This document shows, in pieces, positions 1-5,870 of a stretch of DNA of 5,930 bases. Source of the stretch: Spirochaetaceae bacterium. Its GTDB lineage: Bacteria > Spirochaetota > Spirochaetia > Treponematales > Breznakiellaceae. How positions within the stretch are numbered: position 1 is the stretch's first letter; the number at the start of each line of letters is the position of its first letter. Under the pieces are notes generated by a model that worked only from the letters and a program-made list of their open reading frames with translations, did not search any database and was not told the origin of the DNA. The DNA lies in assembly GCA_031257075.1 (NCBI GenBank), contig JAIRPM010000128.1, forward strand, positions 1-5,930. Direction: 5' to 3'. Made by a program: the position numbers and the translations under genes.

Positions 1-1
1 T

Positions 2-1060
2 GCCCCCCGCATATTTGCACGCCCCCCCGGCCCCCCCGGGGGGGGGGGGGGGGAGAAGAACAAAGAAAAACGCGCTGTTCCCATCAGTCATCTTAGGACA
101 CTGAAATTCACTTTCACACTGACGGCGCTGTTCTTCCATGGGGCGTTTGCTTTTGCCGAGAATTCCGGTGTTTCGCTTAGGCGGCTTGAATGGGAAGAAG
201 TTGACGGCGTTCTTCAGTATGAGGTGCGTGTCGAAACACGCGAAGAAAATCAATGGCAGCAAATCCTCCGGCAAACGGTGCGCGACCAATTATATATTGA
301 CTGTGAACTAAAAAGCGGCGATTACCGGTTTTGTGTACGTTCATTTGATATTATCGGGCGTCCTGGCGGAGTAAGCGATTGGATTGAATTTTCTGTAGCA
401 CAGCAGGAAGCGGAAAAAAGCGCTGTGGCGGAAACAAAGGACGCGCCTTCGGTGGATGACGCTCAAAACGCGGCGGTGGATACGGTGCAAATTGTGCCGC
501 CCATTCAGGTGCAGTTTAGCGGTTCTGTTGATGTATCAAAAGCGATATGGCGGGTAAGCGTGGCGGCGGCTCCGTATACCGCGCTTCCAGTTGGAACATT
601 TAACCGTTACTATACAGACACCATTTTCCAGCCCATTGGTTTTTTATTCAGCGTTGAAGCGATGCTGTTTCGCACAAAAGCGGCCTCCTTTGGCGTTCAA
701 TTTTTACCATCATGGAATTTTTTTACTATGGAAAAATTTGATACGATTCGTTCAACGCATATAGTGGGGTTGAACGCCGCGTTTGTGGCGCAGATAAAAA
801 TACTCCCTGCTTCTGTTTTGAATATACGCGCCGGCGGGGGATACATACTTTTCTTTTCGCGGCAAACCGTTATGGCGGAAAGCGACACGGTACAAAAAGC
901 CGCGTTCAACCCGGCGCTCCTAGCGGGTGTCAATTTAAGAACGTTTTTTACAAACGCGCTTTTTTTGGATATAGGCGCGGATTATATTCATTGTGTTGCC
1001 AGCGATGACGCGTCGGTAAGTTTCGCGCGTCCTTTTTTAGCGTTAGGATGGTGGTTCTAA
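2..1060 (+). CDS. Outer-membrane beta-barrel protein with N-terminal FN3-like domain (5' end unresolved)
   Basis: Probably an exported outer-membrane protein of unknown ligand. The frame is open from base 2 and ends with TAA at 1058-1060. A start at GTG 224 would cut into a domain: upstream in-frame codons give a basic stretch (about 59-103), a hydrophobic segment (about 104-157, ending GAFAFA before ENSG) that looks like a signal peptide, and the first strand of a fibronectin-III-like module (about 170-397; landmarks LEWEEVDG, YEVRVE, GDYRFCVRSFDIIGRP). A charged, Ala-rich linker follows (about 398-508). The rest (509-1057) has alternating aromatic/polar strands and ends in GWWF, a terminal aromatic typical of barrel proteins recognised by the BAM machinery. 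No ATG, GTG or TTG lies in frame between the G16 tract and the signal peptide, so the start is either before base 1, a near-cognate codon (ATC 83, CTG 101), or hidden by a wrong tract length. It is the first visible gene of the cyclase operon. Confidence 0.72.
   Translation, partial: APRIFARPPGPPGGGGGEKNKEKRAVPISHLRTLKFTFTLTALFFHGAFAFAENSGVSLRRLEWEEVDGVLQYEVRVETREENQWQQILRQTVRDQLYIDCELKSGDYRFCVRSFDIIGRPGGVSDWIEFSVAQQEAEKSAVAETKDAPSVDDAQNAAVDTVQIVPPIQVQFSGSVDVSKAIWRVSVAAAPYTALPVGTFNRYYTDTIFQPIGFLFSVEAMLFRTKAASFGVQFLPSWNFFTMEKFDTIRSTHIVGLNAAFVAQIKILPASVLNIRAGGGYILFFSRQTVMAESDTVQKAAFNPALLAGVNLRTFFTNALFLDIGADYIHCVASDDASVSFARPFLALGWWF
22..53. repeat. C/G homopolymer block with a G16 tract upstream of the outer-membrane protein
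   Basis: Seven C (22-28), two G, seven C (31-37) and then sixteen G (38-53) follow each other without interruption. The C7 directly abutting the G run can fold on itself. Runs this long are prone to slipped-strand length change and also to sequencing or assembly error. All three forward frames are open from the left edge through the tract, but only one continues into the gene; the other two stop at 94-96 (TAG) and 102-104 (TGA). The number of G therefore decides whether anything started upstream of the tract reads into the signal peptide. No convincing promoter boxes were found around it. Confidence 0.85.
1045..1060 (+). promoter_or_regulatory. Weak, distant Shine-Dalgarno and stop/start abutment before the first cyclase
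   Basis: The closest purine-rich match is AGGATGGTGG at 1045-1054, inside the last codons of the outer-membrane gene. The stop TAA (1058-1060) directly abuts the ATG at 1061. AGGA lies 12 bases from the ATG, which is rather far, so translation of the cyclase is probably coupled to that of the preceding gene. Confidence 0.5.
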
Positions 1061-3208
1061 ATGAAAGAAAAAAAAACGCGTTTTGTTTCGCTTACATTCA
1101 AATTGATAATGGCGCTTTTGGGCGGATGCTTTTTCGCGCTTGGCATGATAACGGCGCTTACCATAAAGTTTGCCGGTGATGACATTCGTGTAAGCGCCGA
1201 AAACACAAACTGGACGCTGAACACAGCACGGGCAAATGCCGTCTACTTTGCCCTGCCGCCGCTTGAAAATGCCGCGCTTCATTTTTTTAACACACTCAAA
1301 ACCAAAAAGAACGTCAGCGCGGCGCAGGAAACTTTTTTTGAAGAACACCGGAACATCGCGGCGTTTGCCGTTTTGGCAGGCGGCAGCGCCGGTGTCTTTG
1401 TAAACAAGCACTGGGCGGCAGACGGTGCCGGCGGGCTTGATTACGAGACGATCTCCTCGTTTTTACGCGGGTCTGAATCTGAATTGCGCCGCGCCGCCGC
1501 CGGAGAAAACAGCATTTGCCCGGGCGGCAGCCTCGGCGGCGGAGAAATACTTGTATACTTTTGCGCCATCAATAGCGGCGCGGCAGGCGGCGCTGCGGAA
1601 AAGCCCGCCGAAAATACAGGCGGTGTTTTGGCACTGTTTTTCCCGCGCTCTCTGCTTGAACGCTGCCTGCAAAACATGGACGGAGCGCCGCAAAACAGAA
1701 CGGCTCGTAATTTTTCTTTTGCTGTAAACGGTCAAGGAGAGCCGCTGACGTCTGCCCGCGATTTTACCGAAGAAACCATCCCCGGCATGGACATTACACA
1801 GCGGGCAATACAATCTGCCCGCGGGCTTCAAATTCAGTATGCGCTTCCAGACGGCAGACAGTACCTCGGCGCGTATACCCATTTGAGCGAATTCAACATC
1901 GCTGTAATTACCAGCATTGCGAAACCTGATATTGACGCGGTAATCATCGAAACAACACGGCGGAATATTTTTACCGCCATTGCCGCGCTCATAATTGTAG
2001 CGTTTCTTATGGCGCTGTTTACCCGCCGCATTACCCAATCGCTTATCGCGCTCTACAATGCAGCGGGCGGCATTGAAGTGGGCGATTATTCTCTGCCGCT
2101 TACCATTACCAGTAATGACGAAACCGGCAAACTTACCGCGAGTTTTATAGCAATGCGCAACGGCGTGGAAAATTTTGAGCATTTTACCAGCAAGCCGCTT
2201 GTCCGGCTTGCCCGCGCGGGAAAATTACACCGCAAAGGCGAATTAAAAGACGCGGTAATTATGTTTGCCTTTATACGCGACTTTGAAACATTAACGCAGG
2301 ACTTGAACGCTGGCGATGCTGTTCAATATATAAACGCTTTTCTTGAACGTATTGTTCCCATAATCATTAAAGGCGGCGGCATTATCGACAAATATTTAAC
2401 GCAGAATGGGCTTGTTATTATGGCGCTCTGGGGAACGCTGCAAACACAAGGCTCGTTAGCGGACGATGCTGCCGCCGCCGTTACAACCGCGATTAATATA
2501 CGGCAGGCGGTTAAAGTGTGGAATATGCGCTACTACGTCAAAGATGAAAACGGCGATGATGAATGGTATGATGAACATATAGCCAACGACCGCCGTGAAA
2601 TTAAAACCGCTCCGCTCAAGATGGGCTGTTCGATAAACTGCGGCCCTGTTGTAACCGGTCAAATGGGCTGTGAAAAGCGAATGGAACATACAGTTATAGG
2701 GGACGCGGTAAATCTGGCGGCGCGTGTGGAAGGCGCGGTTGATATATTCGATACCGATATATTGATAACCGAAGCCGTACATGAACTTACCAACAATAAA
2801 TTCACCGTAATGCAGTTGATGCCGCTTACGGCAAAAGGCGTTTCTAAACCGGTTGTCGTTTATGCGGTTGGCACCGCAATTGAGCCGGCGGACGCGCCGG
2901 CAGAGACAGACGCGGTGGCCCCGGCGGCAGACACGGCAGCGGATATGCCGGCGGATGCAGATACGGCGGCAGCAGATGTGCCGGCAGCGGCAACACCGGC
3001 AGCGCGGAAACGGCGAACACGGCGGACACCGAAAAATATGCCGGAGGCAGCGGATACGAACACAACGAAAGCGCCGGCAGCGGCACGGAAACAGCGGACA
3101 CGGCGGGCGGCAGCAGCATCGGCGGCAACAGTAGATGTGTCGGCGGCGGATGACGCGGCGGTGGCAGCGCTGCTGGGAACGCCGGATACGCCGGCAGGCG
3201 GCAAATAA
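1061..3208 (+). CDS. Membrane sensor class III cyclase homologue lacking metal-binding aspartates (C2-like subunit)
   Basis: Probably the substrate-binding half of a heterodimeric adenylate cyclase in the inner membrane. Domains in order: TM helix about 11-38; periplasmic sensor about 39-300 (no family recognised, CACHE-like in layout); TM helix about 302-320; HAMP about 321-374 (NDETGKLTASF); class III catalytic domain about 396-605; Ala/Pro-rich tail to 715. Kept: K444 in GGIIDKY, T544, N551 and R555 in TVIGDAVNLAAR, matching the adenine-contacting and transition-state positions of mammalian C2 (K938, D1018, N1025, R1029; same 7- and 4-residue spacing). Lost: the first metal Asp is F404 (MFAFIRDF where FSDIRSF is usual), and the second lies in a rewritten segment, LTQNGLV, three residues longer than the usual IGDA. 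An acidic insertion of roughly 20 residues lies at about 489-517. ATG 1061 abuts the previous stop. A homodimer should be inactive; a pure regulatory pseudo-cyclase is the main alternative. Confidence 0.9.
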   Translation: MKEKKTRFVSLTFKLIMALLGGCFFALGMITALTIKFAGDDIRVSAENTNWTLNTARANAVYFALPPLENAALHFFNTLKTKKNVSAAQETFFEEHRNIAAFAVLAGGSAGVFVNKHWAADGAGGLDYETISSFLRGSESELRRAAAGENSICPGGSLGGGEILVYFCAINSGAAGGAAEKPAENTGGVLALFFPRSLLERCLQNMDGAPQNRTARNFSFAVNGQGEPLTSARDFTEETIPGMDITQRAIQSARGLQIQYALPDGRQYLGAYTHLSEFNIAVITSIAKPDIDAVIIETTRRNIFTAIAALIIVAFLMALFTRRITQSLIALYNAAGGIEVGDYSLPLTITSNDETGKLTASFIAMRNGVENFEHFTSKPLVRLARAGKLHRKGELKDAVIMFAFIRDFETLTQDLNAGDAVQYINAFLERIVPIIIKGGGIIDKYLTQNGLVIMALWGTLQTQGSLADDAAAAVTTAINIRQAVKVWNMRYYVKDENGDDEWYDEHIANDRREIKTAPLKMGCSINCGPVVTGQMGCEKRMEHTVIGDAVNLAARVEGAVDIFDTDILITEAVHELTNNKFTVMQLMPLTAKGVSKPVVVYAVGTAIEPADAPAETDAVAPAADTAADMPADADTAAADVPAAATPAARKRRTRRTPKNMPEAADTNTTKAPAAARKQRTRRAAAASAATVDVSAADDAAVAALLGTPDTPAGGK
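2981..3106 (+). repeat. Imperfect direct repeats of about 81-base period in the cyclase tail
   Basis: The 12-mer CCGGCAGCGGCA occurs at 2981-2992 and 3074-3085. A longer imperfect unit, readable as CGGAAAC-GCG-ACACGGCGG, occurs near 3005-3024 and 3086-3106. At the protein level these units give two basic blocks 27 residues apart, ARKRRTRR (about 648-655) and ARKQRTRR (about 675-682), in an Ala/Pro/Asp background. The surrounding DNA (about 2880-3180) is a GC-rich, low-complexity stretch of GGC/GCG/CCG triplets, so length variation between strains is likely. Confidence 0.7.
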
Positions 3209-3211
3209 GGT

Positions 3212-3219
3212 AGAGGAGG
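3212..3219 (+). promoter_or_regulatory. Strong Shine-Dalgarno of the second cyclase
   Basis: AGAGGAGG at 3212-3219 is followed by a 7-base spacer and ATG at 3227. It lies inside the 18-base gap after the first cyclase. It fixes the start and suggests the second subunit is translated efficiently in its own right, unlike the first. Confidence 0.9.
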
Positions 3220-3226
3220 CGGTACT

Positions 3227-5095
3227 ATGAAACTATATATGCCTATCGCTGTAAAAATAGCGCTCGTGGTTTCGGCGCTTATGGCGCTTACCATTGGCGC
3301 GGTAATTGGCGTTAGTTTTTTGACGCTCAGAAAAGACATAAGAATATCAACCCAAAATGATATCAATGAATTGAATTCCGTTGCCGCGTTCTGCGCCGAA
3401 GAAGAATTGGCCACTATCCGCTCGAACACGTATGCGGTGCTTAGTCTGACAGCCGCCGCCCCGCAAACAACGGCGCTGCCCGCGCTTTTTTGGGAACAAA
3501 ACCCGTCTATTGCCGCCTTTGTTATACCGGACAGCGCGGTATATGTAAACGAAACATGGACACGATTCAACGAAATCGATTCATCGTTTATTCATGCGTA
3601 TATGCGTTTACATCAAGCGGTACTGTACCGTTCAAACGAAAAAGATACTATACTGATAAATGCGAGTGAATCATTTAAGAATGTACCGGTACTTGTTATG
3701 CGGCTTTCAGCACATTCCTTCGCGCGGCAAATAAATACGCCGTTTGTATTCGTCATATTTTCCGGTGAACGCCTGCGCGACGCTTTTTCTTCGGGCGCAT
3801 ATTCATCGGTATTAGTAAACGATAACAACGAAATTCTTATTTCAACCGGCGGCCCCGCTGTCGGCGGCACTGTCGGAATAGGCGGCATCGGCAGGGCTGC
3901 CTCGGCCTTTACCGTTTCCACTGACGGTGCTGCCGCCGGGAACGATGTTTCTCTTTCTACATTAACGCAAAATTCATTAAGCGTAAAAAGCGGCGTTCCT
4001 ACAGGCGCATGCCACATTGTTACGTTTATACAAAAAAACACGGCATTTGAAGTAATAAATGAAACGGTAAAACGCAATATATACTTATCGATTACGGTGT
4101 GGGGTATATTGCTGCTAATACTATGGATTTTCTCACGCAATCTTACCGCGCAATTATTGGCGCTGCGCCATGCGGCGGAAGAAATCGAAGACGGCTCATA
4201 CAATATCAATCTGCCGGTACGCAATCATGATGAAACAGGAAAATTGACGGAAAGTTTTAATTCGCTCGGTATTGCGCTCGGCAACTTTGAATGTTTTACC
4301 AACCGCGTTGTGGCAAAACTCGCCTACCGGGGAAGGCTCAAATCAGGCGGCGCGTTCAAAAGAGCAAGTATACTCTTTAGCGATATACGTTCATTTACCG
4401 CGCTCTCCGAAAGTCTTTCACCGGAAGGCATTGTTACGCTTATTAATAATTATATGGAATACACAGCATCGTGCGCGCTTGCCTCAGGCGGCATCATCGA
4501 CAAATATATCGGAGACGCGATAATGGCAAACTGGGGCGCAGGCTCCACGGCAGGCAGCGAGGAAGAAGACGCGCTTGCCGCCTGCCGCGCCGCCCTTATG
4601 ATGCGCGCCGCTCTCGGCTGCTTTAACAAAACCCGCAAAGGGATGCCGCCTATAAAAATCGGCTGCGCGATAAATACCGGCACCGTTGTAGCCGGCAGAA
4701 TCGGCTCAGAAGAACGGCTGGAGTTTGCCCTCGCCGGCGCTAATGTGCGTCTTGCCGATACACTCGAAACGTATAACAAACCATACGGCACCGACATTGT
4801 TATCTCCGGCGAAACATGGCGGCTTACAAGGCAGTATATTATTGCCGAAGAAATGCCGACCATTCCTTTCTCCGAAAAAAAAGTCCGCGTGTTTGCTCTT
4901 ATCAATATGAAAGACGAATCGCAGATTGCCAAAATGTTTGAAGAACTAAGTACTATACGGCATATTGATACCGATTTGTGCGGGCATTTTATCGGAGAGA
5001 ACGGCCCTGCCACACTCCAAACGCTGCGCCGCCTACTCGACATCCCCACCCCTGATTTGACCGCAGGATACATCCCCACCGCAAAAATCCAGTAG
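3227..5095 (+). CDS. Membrane sensor class III cyclase homologue lacking transition-state Asn/Arg (C1-like subunit)
   Basis: Probably the metal-binding half of a heterodimeric adenylate cyclase. Domains: TM helix about 8-33; periplasmic sensor about 36-283; TM helix about 285-303; HAMP about 304-357 (HDETGKLTESF); class III catalytic domain about 378-555; short C-terminal extension to 622. Kept: both metal aspartates, D386 in FSDIRSF and D430 in KYIGDAIMANWG, 44 residues apart exactly as D396/D440 in mammalian AC C1; K426 is also present. Lost: the segment matching TVIGDAVNLAAR reads ALAGANVRLADT, so the adenine-contacting Thr/Asp is A501, the transition-state Asn is R508 and the Arg is T512. 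Sensor and HAMP resemble the preceding gene (for example IAAFVIPDSAVYVNETW against IAAFAVLAGGSAGVFVNKHW), so the pair looks like an old tandem duplication. The start is set by the Shine-Dalgarno at 3212-3219. It would not be expected to work as a homodimer. Confidence 0.92.
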   Translation: MKLYMPIAVKIALVVSALMALTIGAVIGVSFLTLRKDIRISTQNDINELNSVAAFCAEEELATIRSNTYAVLSLTAAAPQTTALPALFWEQNPSIAAFVIPDSAVYVNETWTRFNEIDSSFIHAYMRLHQAVLYRSNEKDTILINASESFKNVPVLVMRLSAHSFARQINTPFVFVIFSGERLRDAFSSGAYSSVLVNDNNEILISTGGPAVGGTVGIGGIGRAASAFTVSTDGAAAGNDVSLSTLTQNSLSVKSGVPTGACHIVTFIQKNTAFEVINETVKRNIYLSITVWGILLLILWIFSRNLTAQLLALRHAAEEIEDGSYNINLPVRNHDETGKLTESFNSLGIALGNFECFTNRVVAKLAYRGRLKSGGAFKRASILFSDIRSFTALSESLSPEGIVTLINNYMEYTASCALASGGIIDKYIGDAIMANWGAGSTAGSEEEDALAACRAALMMRAALGCFNKTRKGMPPIKIGCAINTGTVVAGRIGSEERLEFALAGANVRLADTLETYNKPYGTDIVISGETWRLTRQYIIAEEMPTIPFSEKKVRVFALINMKDESQIAKMFEELSTIRHIDTDLCGHFIGENGPATLQTLRRLLDIPTPDLTAGYIPTAKIQ

Positions 5096-5108
5096 CCCCC
5101 CCCCCCCC
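5096..5108. repeat. C13 homopolymer between convergent genes
   Basis: Thirteen C directly follow the TAG stop (5093-5095) of the second cyclase; read on the other strand this is G13 downstream of the permease. It is non-coding on both strands. Its length is likely variable or hard to sequence. It ends in CCCCCGCAT, a string also present at 4-12 beside the left-edge C/G block. Confidence 0.85.
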
Positions 5109-5117
5109 GCATGGGGG
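5104..5117. terminator. Possible bidirectional terminator hairpin (C5-GCAT-G5)
   Basis: CCCCC (5104-5108), loop GCAT, GGGGG (5113-5117) forms a 5-bp all-GC stem in the 34-base gap between convergent genes, where a shared terminator would be expected. There is no proper T-run on either side (only TATTT at 5120-5124 on the plus strand), so intrinsic termination would be weak or atypical. Confidence 0.4.
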
Positions 5118-5129
5118 CCTATTTCCCGC

Positions 5130-5870
5130 TTATTCCGCGTTGAATGTTTTTTTCAGCAGAAAGCCCGCCGCCAAAAAGTACAGACAGGCAAATACAGCCT
5201 GCGCCGCTATCGAGACAAATGACAAATGGGACAAAGATAAGGATGGAACGCTGCCAAATGCTATGGAAATCCTGCTTTCGATTATGTGCTCTATCGCTCC
5301 GGCAAGAAACCAGCCGGCAACGGCGCAAAAGTTGCGGAATTTGGGGAGCAGCCGGCTTACCGTAATGAGCGCGTAGATGAGCGCCGCCTGCCGGAATGCG
5401 GTAACAATAACAAACAGCGCGTTTTTTACCCACGGAAGCGCACCGGCGGACAGATTAAACCCTTCGAACAATTCCATTTTTGTCCACGAAGCGAGTTCAA
5501 ACAAAACGGCGCCCAACGCAAGGCAGATACCAACGGTCGCAAGCGCGGCGCATACGGCGGCTATCGCTTTTGCGGCGAGAATATGCCACACCGTTACCGG
5601 CAACGTGAGCGAAAGATAACCCGGCGCTTTCAGCAGATTGTCGATAAAGCGGTGGACAATATATACAAGCGTAATCACGCAGGCTATACAGACCACAAGA
5701 ATCGGCAGAAGAAAAATCATCCCGGAAGTATCGAAAGAAAGGGGAGAAGGCTTCACACGTTCTTTTAGCCCAAAGACAAGCGTCAGAAGAACAAGAGCGC
5801 CGTACATAAGCGGCAAAATCCGGGCATAGTAGCGCACTTCGTACTTTAGAAGTTTGAGCAGTTTTAGCAT
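5130..5870 (-). CDS. ABC-2 type transporter permease
   Basis: Probably the membrane subunit of an ABC exporter; the substrate is unknown. The 246-aa protein has a basic amphipathic N-terminus (KLLKLLKYEVRYYAR) and about six hydrophobic segments: about 20-35, 50-73, 95-124, 150-172, 180-197 and 215-240. This layout is typical of ABC-2 permeases of about 250 residues. KAPGYLSLTLPV (81-92) after the second segment resembles the GYL-x-FTLPV stretch I associate with ABC-2 permeases of Firmicutes and spirochaetes. The start is supported by GGGAGGA (5883-5877 on this strand) 6 bases before the ATG at 5870-5868. The upstream gene overlaps its start by 7 bases and reads like the C-terminus of an ABC ATPase, which supports the transporter call. 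It converges on the cyclase operon and shares no evident function with it. Confidence 0.8.
   Translation of the reverse strand: MLKLLKLLKYEVRYYARILPLMYGALVLLTLVFGLKERVKPSPLSFDTSGMIFLLPILVVCIACVITLVYIVHRFIDNLLKAPGYLSLTLPVTVWHILAAKAIAAVCAALATVGICLALGAVLFELASWTKMELFEGFNLSAGALPWVKNALFVIVTAFRQAALIYALITVSRLLPKFRNFCAVAGWFLAGAIEHIIESRISIAFGSVPSLSLSHLSFVSIAAQAVFACLYFLAAGFLLKKTFNAE

Noticed and set aside
15..20. TTGCAC as a -35 box for a promoter with the G16 tract as spacer
   Set aside because: No -10-like hexamer is found after the tract (54-66 reads AGAAGAACAAAG-like sequence), and the implied spacer is far too long.
224..1060. GTG at 224 as the true start of the outer-membrane protein gene
   Set aside because: In-frame coding signal continues upstream with a signal-peptide-like segment and the first FN3 strand (LEWEEVDG), and no Shine-Dalgarno lies at a suitable distance before 224.
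1463..2182. Minus-strand open frame of 239 codons inside the first cyclase
   Set aside because: Antisense to the sensor, second TM and HAMP regions, with no recognisable domain; a shadow of the real gene.
2881..3205. GC-rich repetitive stretch as a CRISPR array or intergenic repeat element
   Set aside because: It is in frame within the first cyclase to its stop, repeats are imperfect with no regular spacers, and they encode the Ala/Pro/Arg tail.
2860..3570. Minus-strand open frame of 236 codons across the end of the first cyclase and start of the second
   Set aside because: It is antisense to well-supported domains and is mainly Ala/Ser/Val-rich, as expected from the complement of the GC-rich tail; no family resemblance.
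3227..5095. The second cyclase as an ordinary self-sufficient adenylate cyclase
   Set aside because: The FSDIRSF and IGDAIM motifs look canonical at first, but the Asn/Arg segment reads VRLADT, so a homodimer lacks the transition-state residues.
5286..5768. Plus-strand open frame of 160 codons antisense to the permease
   Set aside because: The minus-strand frame has a strong ribosome site, membrane segments and an overlapping partner gene; the plus-strand frame is basic and featureless.
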